A DNA stretch of 64,000 nucleotides. Source: Geoglobus ahangari (GTDB lineage Archaea; Halobacteriota; Archaeoglobi; Archaeoglobales; Archaeoglobaceae). This document shows, piece by piece, positions 1-10,700 of this stretch. Numbering within the stretch: position 1 is the stretch's first letter; every line of letters starts with the position of its first letter. Location: positions 186,001 through 250,000 of the forward strand of contig NZ_CP011267.1 in assembly GCF_001006045.1 (NCBI RefSeq), written 5' to 3'. The notes beneath the pieces were generated by a model. The model ran no database searches and was not told where the DNA came from. It saw nothing but the letters and a program-made list of their open reading frames with translations. The translations under genes were made by a program, and so were the position numbers.

Positions 1-2
1 CA

Positions 3-1244
3 GTGGAAAAAATAAATGGGGTTATGGTCTCCGGCATGCTCACACCGGAGGGGAAGCCCTTCGCATATCCTCCTGAAGTGGAGGAGATTGCCAAGGAGAT
101 CGGGTATGTGATTGAGGTAGATTCGGATGTGATAAAGAAGTACAGGGGGAAATACGAGCTAATAAACGAACTACTGAGGATAATTGACAAAAGATTTAGA
201 TTTGCAGATTATTTATTGAAGAGGTACAAATGCGACTTTTTCTTCATATTGGTACGCGAAACCGACATAATTCAGCACTCGGAGTTCAAGAACTTAAATA
301 AAATAGCCACTGTGTACAAATACATTGATTCAAAGATCTCGGAGTTCATAGATCGATATTTTGATGACAATACAATATTTATACTGATGTCTGATCATGG
401 ATTCTCTCCATTAAATAAACACATATACATTAATAATTTATTGTATAAAAATAAATTATTAAAAATAAATAATCAAAAAATATCAAACAATAAGAACACT
501 GATATCATCTATAGAGTCCTGCTTAAGTTAGGAATTACGAAAAAGGATCTTGGTAGAATCTTCAAAAAATTCAAACTTGACAAAATTGTAGTCAAAATCC
601 TACCATTATCACTGCTAGGTAGTATACCCACATCGGTATACGATGTCGACATGAAAGAAAGTGTAGCATATTTTGGAGGCAAATTTGGTATGGAGTCTAC
701 TTACATACTAATTAACAAACAAAAATTTTCTACAAAGGAGGAATATGAAACTACGAGAACAAAAATAATAGAGATTCTAAAAAAAGTAAAAGATCCCAAA
801 ACCGGTAAACCAGTAATTACAAGAGTGTTTAAAGGAGAAGAGTTGTTTAATGGAGAATTCTCATCTTCAGCCCCAGACTTGGTCATATTATTGGAAAAGG
901 GATACAGCATGAACGCATCCATCACAAAAGATGGCACAATCATTGAAGAAATTCCCCTTCCTTCTGGAACACATGATACAGATGGGATTGTATTATTCTA
1001 TGGGAGAGACATAAAGCCAACAAAACTAGATGATGCCACAATATATGATCTCATGCCAACAATCCTACATATTTTCGGGCTACCCATACCAAACGATGTG
1101 GACGGAAAGATTCTCAGAAGTGTCTTCCGCGAAAATAGCGAAATAGCCACGCGAGATCCAAGCATAATCGACGTCGCTCAGTATCGAGAAATGGAAGAAA
1201 AAGATAAAATTAGGAGAAAAATACAGAAACTAAAGATCATATGA
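3..1244 (+). CDS. Alkaline-phosphatase-superfamily phosphodiesterase (5' partial)
   Basis: 413 codons are visible and the gene very probably starts before the window: the N-terminal metal-binding Asp and nucleophile region usual for this superfamily (type I phosphodiesterase/nucleotide pyrophosphatase, PF01663-like) is absent. What remains shows the second metal-site half: an SDHG motif near residue 131, a GTHDTDG motif near residue 326, and the usual ending [19 protein letters not shown] followed by a short basic tail. Such enzymes cleave phosphate esters on nucleotides, lipids or glycans. The next three genes (acyltransferase, FemAB-like, flippase) suggest a role in surface glycan or lipid-linked modification, which is inference. 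Its stop overlaps the next start (ATGA). The substrate cannot be read from sequence. Confidence 0.75.
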   Translation: MEKINGVMVSGMLTPEGKPFAYPPEVEEIAKEIGYVIEVDSDVIKKYRGKYELINELLRIIDKRFRFADYLLKRYKCDFFFILVRETDIIQHSEFKNLNKIATVYKYIDSKISEFIDRYFDDNTIFILMSDHGFSPLNKHIYINNLLYKNKLLKINNQKISNNKNTDIIYRVLLKLGITKKDLGRIFKKFKLDKIVVKILPLSLLGSIPTSVYDVDMKESVAYFGGKFGMESTYILINKQKFSTKEEYETTRTKIIEILKKVKDPKTGKPVITRVFKGEELFNGEFSSSAPDLVILLEKGYSMNASITKDGTIIEEIPLPSGTHDTDGIVLFYGRDIKPTKLDDATIYDLMPTILHIFGLPIPNDVDGKILRSVFRENSEIATRDPSIIDVAQYREMEEKDKIRRKIQKLKII

Positions 1245-1759
1245 GTGATGTCATAATGAATAGGAAATTAAGAGATCTGTATTTGTGGATAACTCACCTA
1301 ATAGCAATGCAAATACCTTTTGGAAGAGTTAAAAGACTGTTCTATAGCCTTAGAGGCACCAGTATTGGCAAAAATGTAGACATATCCACTGGAGTGTTTA
1401 TAGAAGAAAGTTTTCCAGAACTGGTCACAATAGAGGATTATGTGGACATAGGTCCAAACGTCATAATAGTTACACATGACTCGAGTCCGCGGTGCATAGA
1501 CCCCAACATACCAATAGTAAAAAAGAAGGTCGTTATAAAAAAACGGGCATACATCGGTGCTGGAGCTATAATACTGCCCGGCGTAACAATTGGCGAAGGT
1601 GCGATTGTGGCTGCGGGAGCTGTTGTGACTAAAGACGTACCACCTAGAAAGATAGTGGCTGGCATACCAGCGAAAATAATTGGAGATGTTGAAGACTACT
1701 TAGAAAAATTTAAGCCACGAGAGGGGATCACTGTTGGAAATAAGGGCAGAATTGAATAA
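1241..1759 (+). CDS. Left-handed beta-helix (hexapeptide) acyltransferase
   Basis: 172 aa. A short N-terminal helix region is followed by tandem hexapeptide repeats ([43 protein letters not shown]), then the family ending with [16 protein letters not shown]. This is the maltose/serine/NeuD-type O- or N-acetyltransferase fold; a His in THDS near residue 85 fits the catalytic His. These trimeric enzymes move an acyl group from acyl-CoA to a sugar or amino sugar. It starts inside the stop of the upstream phosphodiesterase; a second ATG lies 15 bases further in. It sits in a polysaccharide gene cluster, so glycan acetylation is the natural reading, though the acceptor is unknown. Confidence 0.85.
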   Translation: MSDVIMNRKLRDLYLWITHLIAMQIPFGRVKRLFYSLRGTSIGKNVDISTGVFIEESFPELVTIEDYVDIGPNVIIVTHDSSPRCIDPNIPIVKKKVVIKKRAYIGAGAIILPGVTIGEGAIVAAGAVVTKDVPPRKIVAGIPAKIIGDVEDYLEKFKPREGITVGNKGRIE

Positions 1760-2741
1760 AAACTTATGGAACGAAATTGTCCAAGCCAGTCCGCACGGTA
1801 CAATGTTCCACAGTTGGGACTGGCTAAAAATAGCAGAAAAATACTCAAAATGGAAACTGATGCCGTTCATAATCTACAAAGGTGATAAACCTGTTGGAGT
1901 ATATCCGATATATTACCAAAAAAAGAGACTCCTAAAAATGGCGTTTTCACCTCCACCAGGAGTCTTGCAGCTATATCTCGGACCCATATTCGCACATTAT
2001 AACAGCCTGAAACAGAGTAAGAGAGAAGCCCTCCTCATTGAAACTCAAGAAAAAGTCAATGAAATACTTTCAAAAAAGCGTATTAACTACACCAGAATCA
2101 GAACAGTGCCCGGAATAACAGACTGCAGATATTTTAGGTGGAGCGGATATGAAGTAGAACCATTATTTACCTACATAATTGACATAAGCCAAGGAATAGA
2201 AACAGTGTGGCATGGATTTAAAAAAGAGTTGCGAAAGAATATAAAAAAGGCATCTAACGAGGGCGTGGTGGTTCAAGAAGGTAATGTAGAAGACATAGGC
2301 TTTATCGATGAAATGATTACACAAAGGTTCAGGGATCAAGGCATGAACAGAAGAGGTCTCAAAAGATATCTTAAAGAAGTATATTCAGCCCTTTCACCAG
2401 ATTACGTTAGAGTTTTTGTAACCAAATACAAAAACGAAATGATTAGTGGGCAAATCGTTCTTTGCCACAACAATCGTGTTTCTTTTTGGGTTGGTAGTCC
2501 AAAAACCGAGGTATTGAGAGGTATACCAAATGACCTGATGCAATGGGAGATCATAAAATGGGCATATAACAACGGATACAGATGCGTCGAGATAATGGAC
2601 GACGGGCTCAATCCAAGGCTTATCCACTACAAATCGAAATTCAACCCAGATTTAGTTCCGTGGTACTCCGCAACCAAATACGTTCCAAAATTCTTAAAAT
2701 ACGTGGAAAGCTATGCAAAAAGGGTGTTATCAAGAACATGA
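1734..2741 (+). CDS. FemAB/GNAT-like aminoacyl- or acyl-transferase
   Basis: 335 aa beginning at TTG, overlapping the previous gene by 26 bases; no better start lies upstream of the [13 protein letters not shown] motif, which is typical of FemAB-like proteins (lipid II:glycine glycyltransferase relatives, BioF2-like, double GNAT fold). Later motifs fit too: [12 protein letters not shown], and the pattern [24 protein letters not shown] followed by YKSKFNP. In bacteria such enzymes aminoacylate peptidoglycan or help exopolysaccharide export systems. An archaeon has no murein, so modification of a surface glycan or glycolipid is the likely role, by context. The stop codon overlaps the flippase start (ATGATGA). 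Confidence 0.7.
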   Translation: MEIRAELNKNLWNEIVQASPHGTMFHSWDWLKIAEKYSKWKLMPFIIYKGDKPVGVYPIYYQKKRLLKMAFSPPPGVLQLYLGPIFAHYNSLKQSKREALLIETQEKVNEILSKKRINYTRIRTVPGITDCRYFRWSGYEVEPLFTYIIDISQGIETVWHGFKKELRKNIKKASNEGVVVQEGNVEDIGFIDEMITQRFRDQGMNRRGLKRYLKEVYSALSPDYVRVFVTKYKNEMISGQIVLCHNNRVSFWVGSPKTEVLRGIPNDLMQWEIIKWAYNNGYRCVEIMDDGLNPRLIHYKSKFNPDLVPWYSATKYVPKFLKYVESYAKRVLSRT

Positions 2742-4162
2742 TGAGGAGAAATTTGGCATTTTATTCATTACTGGTAATGTTCATCACAGTCTTAATGAAA
2801 ATAAGCGGACTCTTGAGCAAGATCGTCATAACAAAGTACCTCTCTCCGTTGGAGTATGGAATTCTGACATTTGTCACAATTTCGCTCCCCCTGATGTTTC
2901 AATTTGTAACCAACCTATCATTTTTCAACTTACTGTCTCACTCAAAAAAAGGCAAACACTATTTTAAGTTCAGTTTATTTTATGTTATATTATCCTGTGC
3001 TGTGATAATAGCCTTGTTCTACATTTTCTTAGATAAAATCCTAACAATGTTTGAAATTTCACCCGACTATGCTCAAATTACATTTCTGACGTTTTCATTA
3101 CTCCTATTCCCGATGTCAGTGTCCGTAGTATTGATGGGCTTGTTTAGAGGTCTTAGAAAATACTCAGTAGCTACAATAACCTCATCCCTCCCAACTTTTC
3201 TGAAATTCGTGTTCATAGCGATTCTTGCTGTAACACTGCAAAAATTAACCCTGAATCTCACCATACTTGCTACAGTTATTTCGACATGGGTTGCTCTTCT
3301 TGCAATCGTTGCATATGAATGGCAAACGATAAAATCCAGCATACACACTAAATATTTTCTCCCAAAATTAGATATGTTCCTATTCAGCTTATCTATATTC
3401 ACAGTGGGCTCTTATGGCACACTACTTCAGATAATAGGCCGACTTATAATTGCGTATGACATTGATGTCACATACCAAGGATACTTGGACATTTCAATTA
3501 CATTGATGACACTGCTATCGATCCCAATGATAGCACTTAGTTTTCTCACAATACCAGAGGCAACAAGCGCCAATACCAAAGAGGAGTTGCTAACCGGTGA
3601 AATAAACGATGTTGCAAGACTTCTGTTATCAATCTTGGTATTTTTAGTGATAATCGTATCTATATATCCTCATGAGCTGATAATGTTTTTATTTTCATCA
3701 AAATACAGCCCAGCAGCTGAATATGTTGTCTTCCTTGCAGTGGGTAGTATATTCATGTTTATCCAGCAATTTATAGCCTATGTCGAGATATCATTTTACG
3801 AAACATTATCTGAGTACAGGCCGTTTGTCATATTTACGATTGCCTGTCTTGTGCTCTTTTTAGCCACCACACATATTCTTGTTATATTGTTCGGGTTTAT
3901 TGGCGTATATGTTTCCAATTTACTGTTTAAAGTAGTCTATTTTGCAGGCAGCCTGAAAGTTTCGAGCAAAAAAACAGCTAAAATCTTTCTAACGAAAATA
4001 GAACGCCTCACGATATCTACTGTAGCAACTATAAGCTTTCTATTGGTTACAAAGGGAACACTGAACTTCATTTTCGAAATAGCTATAGCCGCCATAATAT
4101 TTACGCTATTAGTTGTTAAAACGAAATATTTCGACTTGAGAAAGCTACTCTATTCTCTCTGA
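2738..4162 (+). CDS. Polysaccharide/oligosaccharide flippase, MATE/Wzx-like
   Basis: I place the start at the ATGATG at 2738, giving 474 aa. The frame is open further upstream, but those residues are antisense-like and charged, whereas [29 protein letters not shown] is a standard Wzx first helix with the family motif GLLSKIVITKYLSPLEYG. About 12-14 hydrophobic helices follow. It belongs to the polysaccharide biosynthesis (PF01943/MatE-like) family that flips lipid-linked oligosaccharides across the membrane. It starts in the stop codon of the FemAB-like gene, so these four genes form one operon. Its 3' end overlaps the convergent 4145-7552 gene by 18 bases. Confidence 0.85.
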   Translation: MMRRNLAFYSLLVMFITVLMKISGLLSKIVITKYLSPLEYGILTFVTISLPLMFQFVTNLSFFNLLSHSKKGKHYFKFSLFYVILSCAVIIALFYIFLDKILTMFEISPDYAQITFLTFSLLLFPMSVSVVLMGLFRGLRKYSVATITSSLPTFLKFVFIAILAVTLQKLTLNLTILATVISTWVALLAIVAYEWQTIKSSIHTKYFLPKLDMFLFSLSIFTVGSYGTLLQIIGRLIIAYDIDVTYQGYLDISITLMTLLSIPMIALSFLTIPEATSANTKEELLTGEINDVARLLLSILVFLVIIVSIYPHELIMFLFSSKYSPAAEYVVFLAVGSIFMFIQQFIAYVEISFYETLSEYRPFVIFTIACLVLFLATTHILVILFGFIGVYVSNLLFKVVYFAGSLKVSSKKTAKIFLTKIERLTISTVATISFLLVTKGTLNFIFEIAIAAIIFTLLVVKTKYFDLRKLLYSL

Positions 4163-7100
4163 GATCATTATGTGTTTAATCTGCTTCGGCCCAATATGGA
4201 CTGGGATTAGATATTCGCAATACCCATGCTGGCAGATTTTACCCGCAACACTACCGTTAGTGATTGAATACTTCTCCCCATAGTTCGGAAGTGTCAAAAC
4301 TAACGTCAAATCAACATCTACAGAGTTATTGTTATACAGTATTATGGACCTAACAGTGGAATTTCCGGCAACTTTCACATAAACACCCTTTAGGCTTTCA
4401 AAATTGGATACCAACTCCGATAAGGGAATGGAGTAGAACCTCCCCTCTGAAGTAATTAACGAAGTAAAATTGGAGACAACATTTCTGTAATCACTACTGA
4501 GAAGTTTCGAAGAGTCAAATCGCAATACAACAGGATCTCCAGAGTTGAGTGCTGAATTCAGAAGCGCTCGATATGCGGACAGGGGCTCTGGATAAAAATA
4601 CAGTGCACCACCAAGCTTTGGAAGGGAAAGAGGAACGGATACTATTTGGATATCACTTCCATTCAGATACAGCGATCTAAAATGCCTATAACCTTCCTGA
4701 AATAGAATGTCATAGGGTGGTAGAATCTCGCGAGCTATAATATATGATACTCCATAGTCAGCCAGCAATTTAAGAGACTCCAAATCATAAACAGGCTCCT
4801 CAAAGTAAATTCCCACCACATGCACATCCATGTCCCTCAGATACTCGATGAAATCCAGAATTTCGCTCACATTTGCCTCTCGAGTAACGTACAGAACTAC
4901 TTCAGCATATTGATTCAGGTTAGAGCTATTCAAATTTGTTTTCAAATCCCTGATACTAAACATGGGTGTTACTTTCAGACCAGCATCTCTAAGAAAACCC
5001 AAGCCTTCTACCGAGGCATTGTTATTATGGGGATCCACCAAACTGAGTACTGAAACTGGAATTTTTCCGTCAGAATATGGTAGCAACTGCATGTTGTAGA
5101 AATAGATGTTTTCAGTTGCTGAACTAACATTACCCAAACTCAGCCATTGTATCCATTCAGAAGTTTCTCCCGGGTACACTATATCACTGGTCTTTACATC
5201 AACAAAATAGTAGTCGTACCTCACCGAACCCTGATACGCGATCAGATTGGGGAAAGGGATAGATGGCTCAAAATACGTTAGAACTCCAAGTGTAGAGCCA
5301 TTTCCAAGATAAAGTCGATTCATTTTTGTATTCTTTATATATATTTTATCCTCACTCTGATAAATTTTTCTATCATATCTTTTTCCAGTGGCGTCCCAGA
5401 ACTCAAAAGATGAAATTGGTGTAAAATACATGGTAGTGTACCGGATCTTAGCCACAGCATGCCCAGATACGTCATTAGATACCTTAATTGTTTTACGAAT
5501 TGCTTTTTCAAAAAAGCAATATTCTAATGTAACGTTAAAGTACTCTTTCCCATTAATCGAGTAAATTGTAGAGTAAATTACCCTGTTTTTCCCCACTATA
5601 ACCTTATCGAATGGTAACTCTTGCGTGACAAAACCACCTTCTTCCCCAGACGGCCCTAAATCAAAAGATATGTAGTCATAAATTCCACCTTCACCGAGAA
5701 GGTTAGTAGTTCGATTCCCCAAGAACAAAATTGTTGGGGTGGATTTGCTAAGTCTCACCTTATAAACACTTGTCTCAACAAGATACGTATCACCTGCATC
5801 TAGGACCTTCACATTTTCATCAAAAGTTATTCGATCACTGATATTGGAAAAGACAGTTTCTTCTTTAATATATCTGTAGATGGAGAAGAAATCAACTGAC
5901 GAGTAAATTTTGTCGAGTTGAGTGTTGGAATCAATCGTAAGGCTTTCAGGTGGCAGACCTACGATTCTAAAAACTTTACTCCACAAAATTACATACTTTA
6001 CACCAAAAGTTGCGTATAAGTCCTTGACGTATTTCTCTGACCCGATACCAAAATAAGTATTTCTCAGATCAAAACCATATCTCCTCAGCTCACTCCCGTG
6101 ACCAAGAGAGGTCACATCCGGTGGTATTTTGTCACCATAAATTGAAATCCTATGTCTTAATGCATAGCTCGCCGCCCCTTCATCCGGACTGCCAACACCA
6201 CCCAACCACTCCAGCCCGGTAACCAAATACCTTTCTCCACTAATTTTTGGATAGAAGTAATACATTCCAACAACAACAGTAACAACCAAAGCGGTGAAAA
6301 AAAGAAGAGACAGTGTTACCCCCAAGAAATACTTAACCCTGCCATTTTTCAGAGTTTTAATTTTTCTCAGCAAGATTAAGTAACCAAACGTCGCTGCAAT
6401 AGGAATGATAAGCCTAAAATAAGCAAGTTCCCTAAGTGCCCTTTCCTGAGCGTAATACGCAGAAGGGATTACTACAATTGCAATAGACAAAAACATGACC
6501 AATGTCATTCGGTTTTTTAAAAAGCCAAGCAAAGCCAAAACTGAATGTACCGGGCCGAGCCATATGGGCCAATAAGGCGGTGTGTGTGAAAGTGAGGATA
6601 CACCAAATAGTGCTGGAAGACTTATAGATTCTTTTAACTTATAATAGATATCTTTAAAAATAATATGGATATACACCATAACATTGGATACAGCGTAAAC
6701 TAATGCTATAAACAGCACAACATACATGAGATCTAATTTCAAGAATACGTTGTCGTACAACAACAAACCCAGTGAATTCAGATAGGGTATTGGAAACAAC
6801 TCAGTTACCGAAACGATGAGTCTGGCTTTATTGATGTACTGATTGTGAACGTACGGGAAAGTGTGCATTCCAATAAGATAAAAAATCATTAAAAAGACCA
6901 AATACATTAAAGACCGGTAATTGACCCTGCCATTCAAAAGACTGTAGACAAAACTGTAAGACACAACAAAATACAGTACAAACATAAATGAGCCTGCATG
7001 AGTAAAGGGCAGTATGCCTATAACTAATACTGCCATGATTTTAAGCCTATAATCATTCCGTATCAGGGAATGAATAATAATTATAAGAAAAGGCAAAACG

Positions 7101-7552
7101 AAAACAGATGGGGTGTGCTGGAGCATGCCCATTACTGCCCCCGGAGTTGTCAAAAGCAACAATAAAGCCACGACTGAAAAGCGACTTAATCCGTAGCCAA
7201 GAGCATAGCTTCTGTAGACAAACAACATAAGCAAAAACAGAATAACCGGCACGACTAATGAAGCAGATGCTACATCCAGTCCAGTTATTTTGAGCAAAAT
7301 CGAATCGAATAGCCACATCCCAAAAGGGTATCTGTATCCAATAAACTGATTCTCCTGACATTGAAGATAAAAATCATCTAGAGAATTGGATAACACCATT
7401 TGTTTTACATAAAATAAATGTGTAAATACATCGGTACCCTGAGGAACCTGGTACACAAAAACAGGAAACAGATAACCAACAAACACGAGGTACACCAATA
7501 CCAACAAATACCAATCTTTTTTCCGGATTTGAAGGTTTAATCTACTTAACAT
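4145..7552 (-). CDS. Large GT-C-like membrane protein with an ectodomain
   Basis: 1135 aa. The N-terminal ~440 residues carry roughly ten membrane helices; the first extracytoplasmic loop contains QGTDVFTHLFYVKQM, an acidic motif placed where GT-C glycosyltransferases (oligosaccharyltransferase, PMT relatives) keep their catalytic Asp. The remaining ~690 residues are extracytoplasmic, rich in Asn-X-Ser/Thr sites. Residues ~870-1060 alternate beta strands and helices (VSVLSLVDPH, VVGIYFEEPV) in a way that recalls a degenerate polysaccharide-deacetylase-like barrel, a weak inference. A TATA-like TTAAATAC lies about 30 bases upstream on the minus strand. A lipid-linked-glycan polymerase or transferase is my best guess; no exact family is recognised. 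Confidence 0.6.
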   Translation of the reverse strand: MLSRLNLQIRKKDWYLLVLVYLVFVGYLFPVFVYQVPQGTDVFTHLFYVKQMVLSNSLDDFYLQCQENQFIGYRYPFGMWLFDSILLKITGLDVASASLVVPVILFLLMLFVYRSYALGYGLSRFSVVALLLLLTTPGAVMGMLQHTPSVFVLPFLIIIIHSLIRNDYRLKIMAVLVIGILPFTHAGSFMFVLYFVVSYSFVYSLLNGRVNYRSLMYLVFLMIFYLIGMHTFPYVHNQYINKARLIVSVTELFPIPYLNSLGLLLYDNVFLKLDLMYVVLFIALVYAVSNVMVYIHIIFKDIYYKLKESISLPALFGVSSLSHTPPYWPIWLGPVHSVLALLGFLKNRMTLVMFLSIAIVVIPSAYYAQERALRELAYFRLIIPIAATFGYLILLRKIKTLKNGRVKYFLGVTLSLLFFTALVVTVVVGMYYFYPKISGERYLVTGLEWLGGVGSPDEGAASYALRHRISIYGDKIPPDVTSLGHGSELRRYGFDLRNTYFGIGSEKYVKDLYATFGVKYVILWSKVFRIVGLPPESLTIDSNTQLDKIYSSVDFFSIYRYIKEETVFSNISDRITFDENVKVLDAGDTYLVETSVYKVRLSKSTPTILFLGNRTTNLLGEGGIYDYISFDLGPSGEEGGFVTQELPFDKVIVGKNRVIYSTIYSINGKEYFNVTLEYCFFEKAIRKTIKVSNDVSGHAVAKIRYTTMYFTPISSFEFWDATGKRYDRKIYQSEDKIYIKNTKMNRLYLGNGSTLGVLTYFEPSIPFPNLIAYQGSVRYDYYFVDVKTSDIVYPGETSEWIQWLSLGNVSSATENIYFYNMQLLPYSDGKIPVSVLSLVDPHNNNASVEGLGFLRDAGLKVTPMFSIRDLKTNLNSSNLNQYAEVVLYVTREANVSEILDFIEYLRDMDVHVVGIYFEEPVYDLESLKLLADYGVSYIIAREILPPYDILFQEGYRHFRSLYLNGSDIQIVSVPLSLPKLGGALYFYPEPLSAYRALLNSALNSGDPVVLRFDSSKLLSSDYRNVVSNFTSLITSEGRFYSIPLSELVSNFESLKGVYVKVAGNSTVRSIILYNNNSVDVDLTLVLTLPNYGEKYSITNGSVAGKICQHGYCEYLIPVHIGPKQIKHIMISERIE

Positions 7553-7702
7553 CTTGGAGGTGAGTTTTTCACAAAATGTATTTAATCTTTCGTATTACAA
7601 AGTCCAACACCTGAAGAACCGACTTGAGATTGCAATTCCAAAAACACTATGAAGGTGATTTAATCTTTATATGTCAAGACCAAATGAATTCAACACAAGA
7701 CG

Positions 7703-7712
7703 AAATATTTTT
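7703..7712 (+). promoter_or_regulatory. TATA box for the LVIVD surface protein
   Basis: AAATATTTTT is centred about 26-27 bases before the ATG at 7739. This fits an archaeal TATA box driving a leaderless or nearly leaderless mRNA, and is the reason for preferring that ATG over the GTG at 7718. Confidence 0.5.
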
Positions 7713-7738
7713 AAGTAGTGCTGAAAATAAGATTTGTT

Positions 7739-10700
7739 ATGATTAGGATAATTACTCTAATCATAATAATGACAGTAACGATTCAGATATGCGCTGCAGC
7801 GACGGTGCAAAACGTCGGCCAGTTTGGATGGGGGCCAGTAAAAGCATTAGAGGTTGACAAACAAAACAAATTGCTGTACATCGGAGCAGGTGCCACTTTA
7901 TGGGTATACAGCATTGAAGATCCAGAAAACATGACTAAAATCAGCGAAATATCACTCGGGTGGAGAATTTACGGAATGAATTTGTCGGGCAATTATCTGT
8001 ATGTTGCAAACGAAAAAAGGGTTGTTATTATAGATGTGTCTAACCCCATTCAACCAAAAATCATCGGAGAAGTAACACAAAATACATCGAATTATGAAGC
8101 TTACGATATCGCCGTTTATGGTAGCTACGCGTTCGTAGCTGCAGGCAATTACGGCCTCCAAGTACTTGATGTCTCAGACAAAACGAAACCAAAAGAAGTA
8201 ACTCACCTAGACCTATATGGCAAAAAACTCAAAATATCGGGTGATTACGTTTATCTACTCACACACGATTACAGCGATATATACATAATAGACATAGCCA
8301 ACCCAAGCAATCCAGTTCTAAAAAGCACATTTACAATGCCTAAAGGAAGACCTTTTGACATAAAAATCTCAAACAACATCGCATACGTTACAGAATACCC
8401 GTGGGGGATCTGGGCAATAGACGTATCAGATCCTTCAAATCCAAAAGTGCTGGGAAACTGCACCGGTTCATACTATGGTGAATACGAATCGAGTGGTATA
8501 AATGTAAAAGACGGCTACGCCTTCGTATCTACATGGTATAGAGGTCTTGTGGTGTACGATGTCTCAAATCCAAGCAATATAAAATTAATATGTGAATTGC
8601 CCTCAACTGGTTTTAAAGGATACTTAGGAGAAGTTGAAATTTTCGAAAATCTGGCTTTTGTAGCGGGGCATTATTCGGGGGTGGGTATATACAATATTTC
8701 AGATGTGCAAAACGGCGAACTTATCGATAAGATACCTACAGTGGGTAGAAGCTTCGGACTCGGAGTGATAGGCAATTATATGCTCATAGGTAGTGACAGT
8801 GGATTGCTGATAGTAAATGTCACCGACCCATCTACTCCAAAGCTTGAAAATACCTTGAAAATAGGGAGAACCTGGGGGCTAATAATTGACAAAAATCGTA
8901 ATCTGGCCATCACACACTCTATGTGGTACGGCCCAGCAATAGTAGATATCTCAGACCCTACTAAACCGACAATACTGTCAAGATACACACCCAACACTGG
9001 CCCGATTGGAATCAGGGACAATTACCTTTACATAATCAACCACATTACAAAAGAACTTGAAATCGTGGACATCTCAAACATCTCACAGCCAAAGAAAATA
9101 TCCAATGTATTTATAGGAAGTGTCTGGAGGGGCGCATTATATCTGAACTACACATTCATAACCTCGGCAAACAATGGAATAACAATAGTTAACATAAGCA
9201 ACCCCTATAATCCACAGATAGTTTCAAGAGTTCTTGAAGATAAAAAAGGGTTCATCCCGCGCCCGGTATTTAGTGGAAATTACATGTTTGCAGCAGCAGA
9301 AGGAAGAGTGTTTGTGGTGGATATATCAGATGCCTCAAATCCAGTGGTGGTATATGAGAGCGACCCTATGTCAATTCAATCGCTTTGGATACAGGGCAAA
9401 TATTTAATAGCTGGCTCTAAAGATTCAATCAAGATATTCGATATCTCAGATCCTGTAAATATAAAAATACTTGGAGATTTTCACGTCGCTCATGGGCCTG
9501 TGGTTGACGTAATGGCCGATGACAGATACATTTACACTGCCAATGATTACTGGGGTGCAGAAATATTCTCATACTCTCTAGAAGCAGATACAATACCACC
9601 TAAAATAGAGAATATTTCAATAAAATCAGTAACTGCAACTTCTGCAACGATAGTATGGAACACCGATGAGTATTCCGACAGTGCAGTAAAATATGGAACC
9701 GAATCCGGAAATTACACCTACTACATGTCTGACCCAACGTTCAAAACAACCCACTCACTGACTCTCACGAACCTCATCCCCAACACGAAATATTATTTTG
9801 TGATAATATCCAAAGACATGAGCGGAAACAACGCTCAATCTGAAGAGTATACTTTTACAACATCGATTGAAGAGAAACCACCGCTGACAGAATATACGAT
9901 TAAACCAACGCCGCAGCAAGGATGGTTGAACACATCAGCAACCATAACCTTCTTTCGCACCGACGATGTTGGGGTTGCTTACACTAACTATTCTATGGTA
10001 TCTGAGAAAGGCCCGTGGACGAAGATAGAGGGAGAGCAGCCATTCAGCATAACAATCTCAAGCGAGGGAGAGACGACAATCTGGTACTACAGCGTAGACG
10101 TCAATGGAAGTGCCGAGCAGGTGAAATCACTTACACTCAAGATAGACATGACTCCACCAAAAATACAAAACATAAGCGTGCTGTCAGATGTGAATTCTGC
10201 CACAATTTCGCTGAACACAGACGAGACGACCACCTGCAAGATATACTACGGAACCGACCCTCAGCATCTGAGCAGTGTCGCTGAGTGCACAGCATACTCA
10301 ACGAACCACACAATTCCGCTCAACCAGCTGAACCCGAACACCACGTACTACTTCAGGGTACACGTTGAAGACGTGGCCGGAAACACAAACACGAGTGAAG
10401 TTATCTCCCTGACGACGCTCACAGAAATTGTTCCTACTCCTACACCATCACCTCAGCCCACACCAACACCCACTCCAACTCCCACCGCCACACCAACCCC
10501 ATCGAGCGGTGGTTCCGGTGGAGGGGGTGGTTCTGGCTACTACGGTGGCGGATTTGGAGGTGGCGCCCCAATATCACCTCCAATGCCCGCCGCAAGCAGC
10601 AGTGCTGACGCTGGTGAAGAGGAGAACAAGGTAAAGGCCAATGAATCCCTTGAGGTCAAGATGCCGGAAAACATCACCGCAGGAAGAAACGTGAGCGTCG

